Source: Roseburia sp.
Lineage (GTDB): Bacteria; Bacillota; Clostridia; Lachnospirales; Lachnospiraceae
NCBI GenBank assembly: GCA_014804775.1
Contig: JAAUZB010000008.1
Coordinates: 2,511-45,815, forward strand
Length of the DNA: 43,305 nucleotides
Direction of reading: 5' to 3'
Positions 7,786-14,795 of the stretch are shown piece after piece; the first letter of the stretch is position 1; every line of letters begins with the position of its first letter. Below the pieces are notes generated by a model, which searched no databases, was not told the origin of the DNA, and was given only the letters and a program-made list of their open reading frames with translations. The position numbers and the translations under genes were made by a program.

Positions 7786-8694
7786 ATGATAATCGACCAA
7801 CTGATTGAAGGAATCAAAAATAAGAAGAACCCTTGTATAGTAGGTATTGACCCCGAATGGTGCAAAATACCAGAGTGCTATAAATATGATTCAAGCACCA
7901 AAGCAAATTCAATCCTTAATTGGGCAACAGACGTGATTGATGTTGTGGCAGATATTGTACCAGCAGTAAAACCCCAAATGGCTTTTTTTGAAGTCTTTGG
8001 TGCAGATGGTGTGCGAGTACATCAGCAGGTTGTGCAGTATGCTCATGATAAGGGACTTGTTGTAATAGATGACAGCAAGCGGAATGACATTGGAAACACT
8101 GCAAAAGCCTACGCATATGCACACTTAGCAAAGGATGGACCAATCAACGCAGATTTTATGACCGTTTCACCATTCTTGGGTACAGACAGCATTCAACCCT
8201 TCATTGATATAGCAGTCAAGGATGAAAAGGGAATCTTTGTGCTGGTCAGGACCTCAAATTCCAGTTCTGTTGAAATCTCTGAAGCGACCAATGCCCAAGG
8301 TGAAAAAATTCGAAACTGGCTGGCAAACTATATTCATACAGCAGGAAGTGATTGTATCGGTAAATACAATTATTCAAATATCGGTGCCGTAGTCGGGGCA
8401 ACATTTCCCGAGGAAGCGCAATTGCTTCGCAGTATTATGAAGAACAATTTCTTCCTTGTCCCTGGATTTGTCGCACAGGGAGGCGAAGCCAAAGATGTTA
8501 TGCCCTGTTTCAATGAGGACGGTTTAGGCGCAATTGTCAGTTCATCCAGAAATGTACTTTATAAACACTTAGAAATTGCAGAATACGACGGAACCCCAAC
8601 CATGTATGTTGAAATTGTAAGGAATCAGGCAAAGACTATGCAGGAAGCTGTTTATCAAGAGCTGAGTAATCATTACCCGAATAAAGAATACTAA
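7786..8694 (+). CDS. pyrF: Orotidine 5'-phosphate decarboxylase, long (type 2) form
   Basis: Catalyses OMP to UMP, the last step of de novo UMP synthesis, in the cytoplasm. 302 residues, as usual for the type 2 family. The catalytic signature DxKxxDIGNT is present as DSKRNDIGNT (Asp96, Lys98, Asp101), and GIDPEW near residue 20 is the conserved substrate-binding start. The phosphate-binding end is represented by LVPGFVAQGG and the region SSSRNVL. Its start codon lies directly behind the HTH-OPRT stop codon, so the two are cotranscribed and probably coupled. No other pyr gene is in the window. Confidence 0.93.
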   Translation: MIIDQLIEGIKNKKNPCIVGIDPEWCKIPECYKYDSSTKANSILNWATDVIDVVADIVPAVKPQMAFFEVFGADGVRVHQQVVQYAHDKGLVVIDDSKRNDIGNTAKAYAYAHLAKDGPINADFMTVSPFLGTDSIQPFIDIAVKDEKGIFVLVRTSNSSSVEISEATNAQGEKIRNWLANYIHTAGSDCIGKYNYSNIGAVVGATFPEEAQLLRSIMKNNFFLVPGFVAQGGEAKDVMPCFNEDGLGAIVSSSRNVLYKHLEIAEYDGTPTMYVEIVRNQAKTMQEAVYQELSNHYPNKEY

Positions 8695-8723
8695 CAATTA
8701 CCCAAGAAGTGAAGAACATTATT

Positions 8724-8756
8724 AAAGCGCTTCTGGTAAATAACCTGAAGCGCTTT
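8724..8756. terminator. Hairpin between convergent pyrF and the His/Cys-rich lipoprotein gene
   Basis: AAAGCGCTTC (8724-8733) and GAAGCGCTTT (8747-8756) form a perfect 10-bp stem with a 13-nt loop. It sits 30 nt after pyrF and 30 nt after the convergent gene, so it may end both transcripts, although U-runs are weak. Confidence 0.6.
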
Positions 8757-8787
8757 GTGAGAGTGATTCTCTTATATTTAAAAGATT

Positions 8788-9300
8788 TTAATGATGGTCA
8801 CCCCCGTGGTGTTGTTCCTCATGGTGCTGCCCCGATTCATTAACATCACTCATGCCATTGTGATGGTGACTCGTTTCCATGCAGTTCAAGTCGCAGTTGT
8901 GGTAATGCTCATAATCTCCACAGTCTGGCGGACAGTCATGGTGGTGAGTTGGGTCCGTGCAGTTCGGGTCACTGCATCCCATTCCACTGACAAAAGATTC
9001 TGCTGTATCTGCCGTTGAATCGGTATTATAATCCGCTCCATTATGGTGGTGACTCGTTTCCGTGCAATTCAAGTCACAGTTGTGGTAATGCTCATAATCT
9101 CCACAGTCTGGCGGACAGTCATGGTGGTGGGTTGGGTCCGTGCAGTTCGAGTCACTGCATCCCATTCCGCTGACAAATACTGCTTTGCCAGATACATCAT
9201 CCTGAAGATGAGAAGATAAGTTCATACCCCTGTCTCTTTGACCGCATCCGGTCAGAAATATCAAACACCCAAACATGGCGGTGCAAAGAAATCTTTTCAT
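8788..9300 (-). CDS. Lipoprotein with two His/Cys-rich tandem repeats, putative metal binder
   Basis: 170 residues from the ATG at 9300 (GGAGGAGG before it). A lipoprotein signal ends in LTGC, with Cys19 as lipidation site, so the mature protein is anchored outside the membrane. Residues about 42-88 and 103-149 are two nearly identical units. Each holds GCSDxNC, THHHDCPPDC, EHYHNCDLNC and SHHHNG: six cysteines and about eight histidines per unit. The C-terminal tail is again His-rich (QHHEEQHHGGDHH). Such spacing suggests binding of Zn, Cu, Ni or similar soft metals, or storage of them. I do not recognise the family. At DNA level the units are two 140-bp direct repeats 183 bp apart, indicating recent duplication. 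Confidence 0.75.
   Translation of the reverse strand: MKRFLCTAMFGCLIFLTGCGQRDRGMNLSSHLQDDVSGKAVFVSGMGCSDSNCTDPTHHHDCPPDCGDYEHYHNCDLNCTETSHHHNGADYNTDSTADTAESFVSGMGCSDPNCTDPTHHHDCPPDCGDYEHYHNCDLNCMETSHHHNGMSDVNESGQHHEEQHHGGDHH
8855..9177. repeat. Two 140-bp direct repeats inside the lipoprotein gene
   Basis: 8855-8994 and 9038-9177 are almost identical, differing at a handful of mostly silent positions. The period is 183 bp, which is 61 codons, so expansion or loss of a unit keeps the reading frame. Confidence 0.9.
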
Positions 9301-9353
9301 GTATCTTCCTCCTCCCAAAATCAATCTTTCTTTTTTATTTCGCTTGTGTAAAA

Positions 9354-9362
9354 ATTATAACA
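9354..9362 (-). promoter_or_regulatory. Extended -10 promoter of the lipoprotein gene
   Basis: On the minus strand the sequence TGTTATAAT gives a TG-extended consensus -10 about 55 nt before the start codon. No -35 match is seen 17 bp further up. Confidence 0.45.
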
Positions 9363-9402
9363 TACTAAAAATAATCCGCCCCTTTTCTTTCTAATCTCTG
9401 CT

Positions 9403-10329
9403 TTATCCCATCTTGTCAACAAACTCTTCTAACGATGCTGCCCTTGCCGCTAGTTTATGCCATTGTTTTAATACATCCAGATTCTTTTCTGCATGTATTC
9501 TATCTCTTAATTTTTGCGGTATTTGCCCGTAATCCTCCAACAGTTCCAAAATATCCTCTGCCTTTCCAATAATCCTTCCAGCTGTCTTTCCCTCATTTAC
9601 ACCGTCAACTTTTCCCTCATCATATGCCTCTTCCCGTATGCTTTTCATGTGAGCTTCTTCGTCATATTCAAATATGCTCATCTCTATCGCCTCCGCTCGA
9701 TTTTTCATCAGAAAATCAGATAAAATTCCCTCCTGTATACATTCCGTAACAGCCCGGTTTACCGCCTCTTCTATCCCGTTTTCTGATAAATATTTTCTAA
9801 CCCGTTCCACATACTGCATATATTCTTTTAGCATCCTGCAGCTCTTCAGCAATTCCTCATTCTTGCCGGGATTGATATTCAGCACCGTTACGATCAATTC
9901 CAGCTCTGGCTGTTCTGTTTCCTTTTCAAATGCATCTGACAACCGGTATTTCCTCTTCTCCGGCTGTTCGGTCACGCCATTGTAAAATACGACAAACTTT
10001 GGTGTGGGTATTTTCACCGTCTTAGAACCGTATAAGTTTTCACTTTTTACAATGTTCTGCAACACCTTTGACACATATAACAAATCTCTCAACGGTATAT
10101 TCGGGTTTACCGTGGACTGATGCTCGTAAAGACTTAGTGTCAGGTCAAACACGAAAGAAACATCATTTTTCATGTTCATATAGATTGCATTTTCGAGTGT
10201 GCTGATCTCTAAATCCTCACTGTTGTCATAGTCTGTTCTGTTTAGCGCATTGTACAGACTCAAAAGTCTCTCCCTGTCACTGAATATCATCCGAAACAGC
10301 GTGTCCTTGTAGTTGCGTCTTACCTCCAT
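9403..10329 (-). CDS. Rpn-family recombination-promoting nuclease / PD-(D/E)XK transposase-like protein
   Basis: 308 residues; the start at 10329 has AAGGAGG. The N-terminus (NYKDTLFRMIF) and the core segment FDLTLSLYEHQST match the RpnA/YhgA-like family, in which the DxxxxxE-x-Q residues of a PD-(D/E)XK nuclease lie in the E-H-Q strand. The strand PKFVVFYNGV and the segment LELIVTVLNIN also fit. The C-terminal third is a charged helical region with Gly-rich EGKVDG-like repeats (about 230-255), common in these proteins. Rpn proteins cleave DNA and promote RecA-independent recombination in E. coli, but many copies in Clostridia have no known role. It stands alone, without inverted repeats or an insertion sequence around it. 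Confidence 0.8.
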   Translation of the reverse strand: MEVRRNYKDTLFRMIFSDRERLLSLYNALNRTDYDNSEDLEISTLENAIYMNMKNDVSFVFDLTLSLYEHQSTVNPNIPLRDLLYVSKVLQNIVKSENLYGSKTVKIPTPKFVVFYNGVTEQPEKRKYRLSDAFEKETEQPELELIVTVLNINPGKNEELLKSCRMLKEYMQYVERVRKYLSENGIEEAVNRAVTECIQEGILSDFLMKNRAEAIEMSIFEYDEEAHMKSIREEAYDEGKVDGVNEGKTAGRIIGKAEDILELLEDYGQIPQKLRDRIHAEKNLDVLKQWHKLAARAASLEEFVDKMG

Positions 10330-10639
10330 AGGCTGTCCTCCTTATGATGCAGGAGGTCTCTTTTCAGAAATCTCCTGCTTTGTAATGTGTGATGAAAAGC
10401 ATAGACTTTCTGAAAAAAGAATTTGAAACGGCTTTTGCCCAGAACGCACAGAATCCAAACGGCTTCTGCGGAAAGAAAATATGCTTTGGCTTATTTTATC
10501 ACAGTTGACGTATCGTATGCAATGATTTTGTTCCTAATCTCTGCATTCTATAATGATAGCAATAAATCTTCATATGAAATTCACACTCATGTGCTATACT
10601 AATATATCAATATAAAGTTTCAAAGAACTAGGAGGCACT
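10330..10639. other. 310-bp intergenic region between divergent Rpn and system 2 regulator genes
   Basis: The stretch holds the ribosome binding sites at each end, a GCAGGAG/CTCCTGC inverted repeat near the Rpn start and the promoter of the system 2 regulator at its right end (10568-10600). A copied AAACGGCTT occurs twice near 10430-10470. No small gene or structured RNA is convincing. Confidence 0.5.
10568..10600 (+). promoter_or_regulatory. Promoter of the system 2 regulator with phased TTCA repeats
   Basis: TTCA at 10569 and 10580 are 11 bp apart and the second lies 15 nt before the extended -10 TGCTATACT (-10 hexamer 10595-10600). There is no -35. The 33-bp block matches 12971-13003 before the exporter genes at 23 of 33 positions, with the same spacing, so the system 2 regulator probably controls both. 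Confidence 0.6.
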
Positions 10640-11329
10640 ATGAACACATCAACCTATAAAGTCCTGTTTTTGGAGGACGAACCTACGATCAGGGAAGTGC
10701 TAACGGAGTACATGTCCATTACAGGATATCAAGTGACGGAGGCAGAAAGCGGGGATCAGGCGATCAGTCTTTTGGAGCAGAATTCCTACGACATTGCGGT
10801 ACTGGATATCATGGTGCCAGGTGTGGACGGTTTTGAAGTGCTGACATATATGAAAGAGCATTGCAGTGACACGGCTGTCATTATGCTGACTGCGCTCGAG
10901 GACGAAAAGACTCAGGTAAAAGCCTTCAATCTGTATGCCGACGATTATATCATAAAACCTGTATCGCCGATCATTTTATTAAAACGCATGGAAACGATTC
11001 TGCGTCGCACTCACAAGAAGCAGACAGAAGAAGAGACGCAAGCGGGTCTGTATCTGAGAGAAGAGGCATACTGTGCCTTTTATCAAGGAGAAAAACTTCC
11101 GCTCACTTTGAGTGAATATCTGCTTTTACAGACCCTTTTCAAAGAACCGAACCGGGTATTTACAAGAGAACAGCTTATTTTGAGCATATTCAATGAGGAC
11201 TATATCGGAAATGACAGGATCATCGATGCCCATGTAAAAAATCTCCGCAAAAAGATTCCTGTGTCCTGCATCAAGACTGTGATCGGAGTGGGATATCAAT
11301 TTGACAAGGAGGCTTTGTCGGCAAAATGA
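10640..11329 (+). CDS. OmpR/PhoB-family response regulator (system 2)
   Basis: 229 residues behind AGGAGG. The receiver domain has Asp12 and Asp14 in LEDEPT, the phospho-acceptor Asp56 (VLDIMVPGVDGFE) and Lys106 (DYIIKPVSP). The winged helix (about 130-225) contains LTLSEYLLLQTLFKEPNRVFT and DAHVKNLRKKI. It is the partner of the kinase encoded next, whose start overlaps its stop by 4 bp (ATGA). It differs clearly in sequence from the regulators of systems 1 and 3, so cross-talk is unlikely. Likely targets are its own promoter and that of the exporter at 12971-13003. Confidence 0.95.
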   Translation: MNTSTYKVLFLEDEPTIREVLTEYMSITGYQVTEAESGDQAISLLEQNSYDIAVLDIMVPGVDGFEVLTYMKEHCSDTAVIMLTALEDEKTQVKAFNLYADDYIIKPVSPIILLKRMETILRRTHKKQTEEETQAGLYLREEAYCAFYQGEKLPLTLSEYLLLQTLFKEPNRVFTREQLILSIFNEDYIGNDRIIDAHVKNLRKKIPVSCIKTVIGVGYQFDKEALSAK

Positions 11330-12939
11330 AGTTAAAATTAGGAGGGAGAAATCTTTTTTACAGTATCATACTGGCGGGCATTATGCTGGCATTTTTGACC
11401 GGATATTTTGTGTATATGCTGCCGTCTCTGTATGTCGATTATATGACGGAGCAGAATCTGAAGGCGATAAAACAGCAACACAGATCTTATGTGGAAAATG
11501 GGAACTATGGGGACGTACAGGTAAAAAATCCGACTGCATGTTTCTCCATAAAAATACCGGATGAGGGGAACAGCATTTTCATCAATTCAAAACTGATTTC
11601 GGCAGAAGTTACGATAACGGATGTAAGACTTTTGGAAATTTTTTCGGAACTCCGTCAATGTTTAAAAAATTACGGCACAAAAGAAGAGTTTGATACAGAA
11701 GAACTAAGGAAATTGTTTGATGAAAAAGGCGAAAACTGGAAAGAAATTTTAAACGAGGTCTTTGTTGAAAATCTATCCCTGCCTTTTCAGGTGCAGGCAT
11801 CAGAACGGCAGAATACGCAAAGCGAATATCATGGGGAATATGAAAAAATACATCTGGTATCTGACGAATTTGTTGTTTTTGAAATGGGCATAGAGGATGC
11901 AGACAACAAATATGTAAATTATATGGCGGTGGAACGAACGGAAGGATGCCTGATCATTACCTATCTGCCGGTCATGACACCGGATATAAACGAGATCAGA
12001 CCAATCGTACTGCAGAGTCTTCCGATGTTGGGCGCTGTTATTTTCCTGTTGGTACTGCTCTTTTCTCAGATATACTCAAGAGGCATTGTAACCCCCATTG
12101 TACAGCTTGTGCAGCATACACAGCAGAGAAAAAATGCATATACTTTTGAAGCATCTCCACTCGAAAAAAAATTGGAAAACAGAGGGGATGAGATCGGCAT
12201 GCTTGCAGTGACCATCGAGGAACTGTATCAGAAGGTCCGGGCAAGCTATGAGGAATTAGAAGAAAAGAACAGAATACTCGAGAGGGAAAACAAAAGACAG
12301 GAGGTTTTGCTGAAAGCCTCTTCCCACCAGCTCAAAACACCGATCTCCGCCGCACTTTTACTGGTAGACGGAATGAAAAACAACATCGGCAAATATCAGG
12401 ACAGGGAAAAATATCTGCCCAAGGTAAAAGAACAGCTTTTATCCATGAAAAAAATGATAGAAGATATCCTGTACCTGAATCAGTGCGGGGAAACTCTTGA
12501 CTTCCAAAACATAGAACTTCGGACCATGCTGGAAACACAGCTAAGCCTCTATCGCGTCACCGTCACCGATAAACAGCTTGCCGTCAGCATTGAAGGTCTG
12601 CAGACCAAAATCCTGTACACCGACGGAACTGTTTTCGCCCATATTCTATCCAATTTACTGTCCAACGCAGTAAATTATACCCCGCCCGGAGAACAGATAC
12701 AAATCCTTTTAGCCGAAGAAAAACTGACCATACAAAATTGGGGCTCCCACATAGACGAAGACCTTCTCCCCCACATCTTCGATCCCTTCGTCAGCGGCAG
12801 CCACGGCAAAAAGGAAAGCAGCATAAACAGCCACGGTCTGGGCCTGTACATTGCCTCCTACTATGCCCAAAAGATCAACCTCCGCATTGAAATCAGCAAC
12901 GAGTCCCACAGCGTGGCAGCCACACTCTACCTGCAGTGA
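11326..12939 (+). CDS. Sensor histidine kinase (system 2)
   Basis: 537 residues. Membrane helices at about 10-32 and 232-250 bracket a large extracytoplasmic domain of about 200 residues with no recognised fold. A HAMP-like linker (about 250-300) and a coiled coil (about 300-330) lead to the HisKA box ASSHQLKTPISAALLLVDGM (His334). The catalytic domain has the N box LSNLLSNAVNYTP, a variant G1 (IQNWGSHIDEDLL in place of DNGxGI) and G2 HGLGLYIAS. The variant G1 with Asn is also known in functional Firmicutes kinases. The large sensor domain suggests direct recognition of an extracellular ligand. The stop codon lies within a perfect 16-bp hairpin that separates the gene from the exporter genes. 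Confidence 0.93.
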   Translation: MKLKLGGRNLFYSIILAGIMLAFLTGYFVYMLPSLYVDYMTEQNLKAIKQQHRSYVENGNYGDVQVKNPTACFSIKIPDEGNSIFINSKLISAEVTITDVRLLEIFSELRQCLKNYGTKEEFDTEELRKLFDEKGENWKEILNEVFVENLSLPFQVQASERQNTQSEYHGEYEKIHLVSDEFVVFEMGIEDADNKYVNYMAVERTEGCLIITYLPVMTPDINEIRPIVLQSLPMLGAVIFLLVLLFSQIYSRGIVTPIVQLVQHTQQRKNAYTFEASPLEKKLENRGDEIGMLAVTIEELYQKVRASYEELEEKNRILERENKRQEVLLKASSHQLKTPISAALLLVDGMKNNIGKYQDREKYLPKVKEQLLSMKKMIEDILYLNQCGETLDFQNIELRTMLETQLSLYRVTVTDKQLAVSIEGLQTKILYTDGTVFAHILSNLLSNAVNYTPPGEQIQILLAEEKLTIQNWGSHIDEDLLPHIFDPFVSGSHGKKESSINSHGLGLYIASYYAQKINLRIEISNESHSVAATLYLQ

Positions 12940-12968
12940 AAAGTCTGGCGTACCAGACTTTTCACTGC
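12933..12968 (+). terminator. Perfect 16-bp hairpin at the end of the system 2 kinase gene
   Basis: GCAGTGAAAAGTCTGG (12933-12948) and its exact complement (12953-12968) enclose the loop CGTA. The left arm contains the kinase stop codon. There is no U-run, so it may attenuate or protect RNA rather than fully terminate. The right arm overlaps the first TTCA of the exporter promoter region. Confidence 0.55.
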
Positions 12969-13003
12969 ATCTTCATCCAAAATTCACTTCCCTCTGCTAC
13001 AAT
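12961..13003 (+). promoter_or_regulatory. Internal promoter of the system 2 exporter with three phased TTCA repeats
   Basis: TTCA occurs at 12961, 12972 and 12983, exactly 11 bp apart. The last lies 15 nt before an extended -10, TGCTACAAT (hexamer 12998-13003), with no -35. The match to 10568-10600 in sequence and spacing indicates control by the same regulator. Confidence 0.6.
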
Positions 13004-13041
13004 CATCTAAAATCCTGTAAAAACTATGGAGGAAAACAAAT

Positions 13042-13929
13042 ATGGAACAAAAACCTTCCACTCTGCTGTCAATCGAGAACCTGACAGTACACTACGGAAA
13101 AGACACCGCCCTCGAAATAGAAACTCCCATTTCCATTGAAGAAGGCGACCGGGTCGGCATCATTGGCTCTAATGGGGCAGGAAAGACTACCCTGATCAAA
13201 AGTATTTTAGGACTTGTAAATTATCAGGGAAGTATCCGCACCAACCTTACAATGGAACAGATTGCAACACATATGCAGTTCAACGAATACACGGATGCCA
13301 TGGCAACCAGATATATTATGGAGACTATCCTGCAGACAAAAATTTCCAAAAACCCAAAACTGCGTGAGCTGATTGAATATTTTGAATTTGAGGACTGTCT
13401 GCGAAAAAAATACAGTAAGCTTTCAGGCGGTCAGAAGCAGAGATTTACCATCATAATGGTACTGATGCAGGATGCACCCTTAACCTTTTATGATGAAGTG
13501 ACTTCGGGACTTGATTTTGAAACAAGGCAGAAACTGGTGGAAAAGATGGTTTCATGGTATCGCGATAAGGATTCCAGCCTGTGTATTATATCCCACTATT
13601 ACGAAGAACTGGAATCGCTTGCAAATAAACTTTTGATTTTGGATAAAGGCCACGTCATTGATTACGGAAAAAAAGAAGAACTGTTTCAAAAATACTGTGG
13701 CAGAGCCGTGATCATACTGAACCGTTCAGAGGAAAATGAACTGCTTTTTAAAGACTATAAAAAGCTGGCGTCCCCGGCGCACCTGATCGCGTTGTCCTGC
13801 GAGACGGAAGAAAAAGAAAGAGAACTGACCAGGTTATTGCTGGAACACAATTTGGATTATACAAGAAGCAGTACAGACATCGAGATCATTTACACCAATG
13901 CAATAGCAGAATGGAGAGTTAAATTATGA
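13042..13929 (+). CDS. ABC transporter ATP-binding protein (system 2)
   Basis: 295 residues with GGAGG before the start. Walker A is GSNGAGKTT (about residue 42), the signature is LSGGQKQRFT, and Walker B is TFYDEVTSGLD with the catalytic Glu; the H-loop His is in IISHYYEE. The C-terminal extension (about 215-295) is typical for ATPases of ABC-2 exporters. It overlaps the permease gene by 4 bp. It should power export or removal of the compound sensed by the adjacent kinase; the substrate is not evident from the sequence. Confidence 0.93.
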   Translation: MEQKPSTLLSIENLTVHYGKDTALEIETPISIEEGDRVGIIGSNGAGKTTLIKSILGLVNYQGSIRTNLTMEQIATHMQFNEYTDAMATRYIMETILQTKISKNPKLRELIEYFEFEDCLRKKYSKLSGGQKQRFTIIMVLMQDAPLTFYDEVTSGLDFETRQKLVEKMVSWYRDKDSSLCIISHYYEELESLANKLLILDKGHVIDYGKKEELFQKYCGRAVIILNRSEENELLFKDYKKLASPAHLIALSCETEEKERELTRLLLEHNLDYTRSSTDIEIIYTNAIAEWRVKL

Positions 13930-14720
13930 AAACAAGAAAGACAGTAACTTTATCTATGATACTTTACGAACTCCGCAATGTTACCGGAAATCCTTTTGTG
14001 CATATTTTCGGGATTGGGATGCCGGTGTTTATGTCAGTACTGATCTCGCGGATTACGACTTTGGAAGTTTCAGATACATCAATCGTAGAGACGATCTGCA
14101 CCACTATTTTCTTAGGCATAGGTTCGCTGATCCCGATGGCGACTATTTTAATGGGATATTCGGTCAGACAGGCACAGGATCTGGAAAAAGGGATACCGGA
14201 GCGTCTGCAGCTGTTTGGGATCAAAAACCATGTGACTATCTGCAACAGGGCAATTTCCGAACTGATTTTCATGACAGCAGCATTTGTGATCTATTTCCTT
14301 GTCGGTGTCATTTTTCTGGATCTGAAAGCACCGGTTTTTTCCGGTTTTGTTTTGTATATTTTCTGCATTCTGCTTTTTAGCGTTCTTTGCTTTATGCTTG
14401 CCCATGCAATCGCTTCTCTGGCGAAAAAATTCGGTATTACTTACTGTGTGGTCATGCTGCTCTACTTTGCATTTATGATTTTTGGCGGGGGAATGGGCAT
14501 TTCGTACGATAATATGTCCGGTGCAATGCAGGCAGTTGCAAAACTGCTTCCGGTCACTTATTTTAACAAAGATTTTTATCTGATATGGACAGGTGAAAAC
14601 TATAATTTTGTGCCCATACTCCAGTCGTATTTATTTTTCGGAGCTGTCTCGGGAATCCTGTTATTTATCGCATCAAAGAAGAGTGCAAGAAAGTCCGGGG
14701 AAAAACATAAACGCTATTAG
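13926..14720 (+). CDS. ABC-2 type exporter permease (system 2)
   Basis: 264 residues with about six membrane helices, starting in the ATGA overlap with the ATPase gene. The N-terminal cytoplasmic segment, the cytoplasmic SVRQAQDLEKGIPERLQLFG region and the C-terminal helices fit the ABC-2 membrane family (as in DrrB/YhgE-type or bacteriocin exporters). One ATPase and one short permease suggest a homodimeric membrane part. The gene ends shortly before the separate promoter of the GH13 gene. Confidence 0.88.
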   Translation: MKTRKTVTLSMILYELRNVTGNPFVHIFGIGMPVFMSVLISRITTLEVSDTSIVETICTTIFLGIGSLIPMATILMGYSVRQAQDLEKGIPERLQLFGIKNHVTICNRAISELIFMTAAFVIYFLVGVIFLDLKAPVFSGFVLYIFCILLFSVLCFMLAHAIASLAKKFGITYCVVMLLYFAFMIFGGGMGISYDNMSGAMQAVAKLLPVTYFNKDFYLIWTGENYNFVPILQSYLFFGAVSGILLFIASKKSARKSGEKHKRY

Positions 14721-14724
14721 TGGC

Positions 14725-14753
14725 TTGTTTATCTTTCTCCCGCGTATTATACT
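14725..14753 (+). promoter_or_regulatory. Sigma-A promoter of the GH13 gene
   Basis: TTGTTT (14725-14730), a 17-bp spacer and TATACT (14748-14753), 42 nt before the start codon. This gives the glucosidase gene its own promoter behind the exporter genes. Confidence 0.65.
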
Positions 14754-14795
14754 ATTAAGAGAACACAGATCAACACTGGGGGAAGGAGAAGTTAT

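Noticed and set aside
8855-9177. CRISPR-like or mobile repeat
   Set aside because: Only two copies, 140 bp long, in frame within one gene; they encode repeated protein domains.
10426-10470. AAACGGCTT direct repeat as regulatory site
   Set aside because: Short, imperfectly placed and without relation to a promoter; may be chance.
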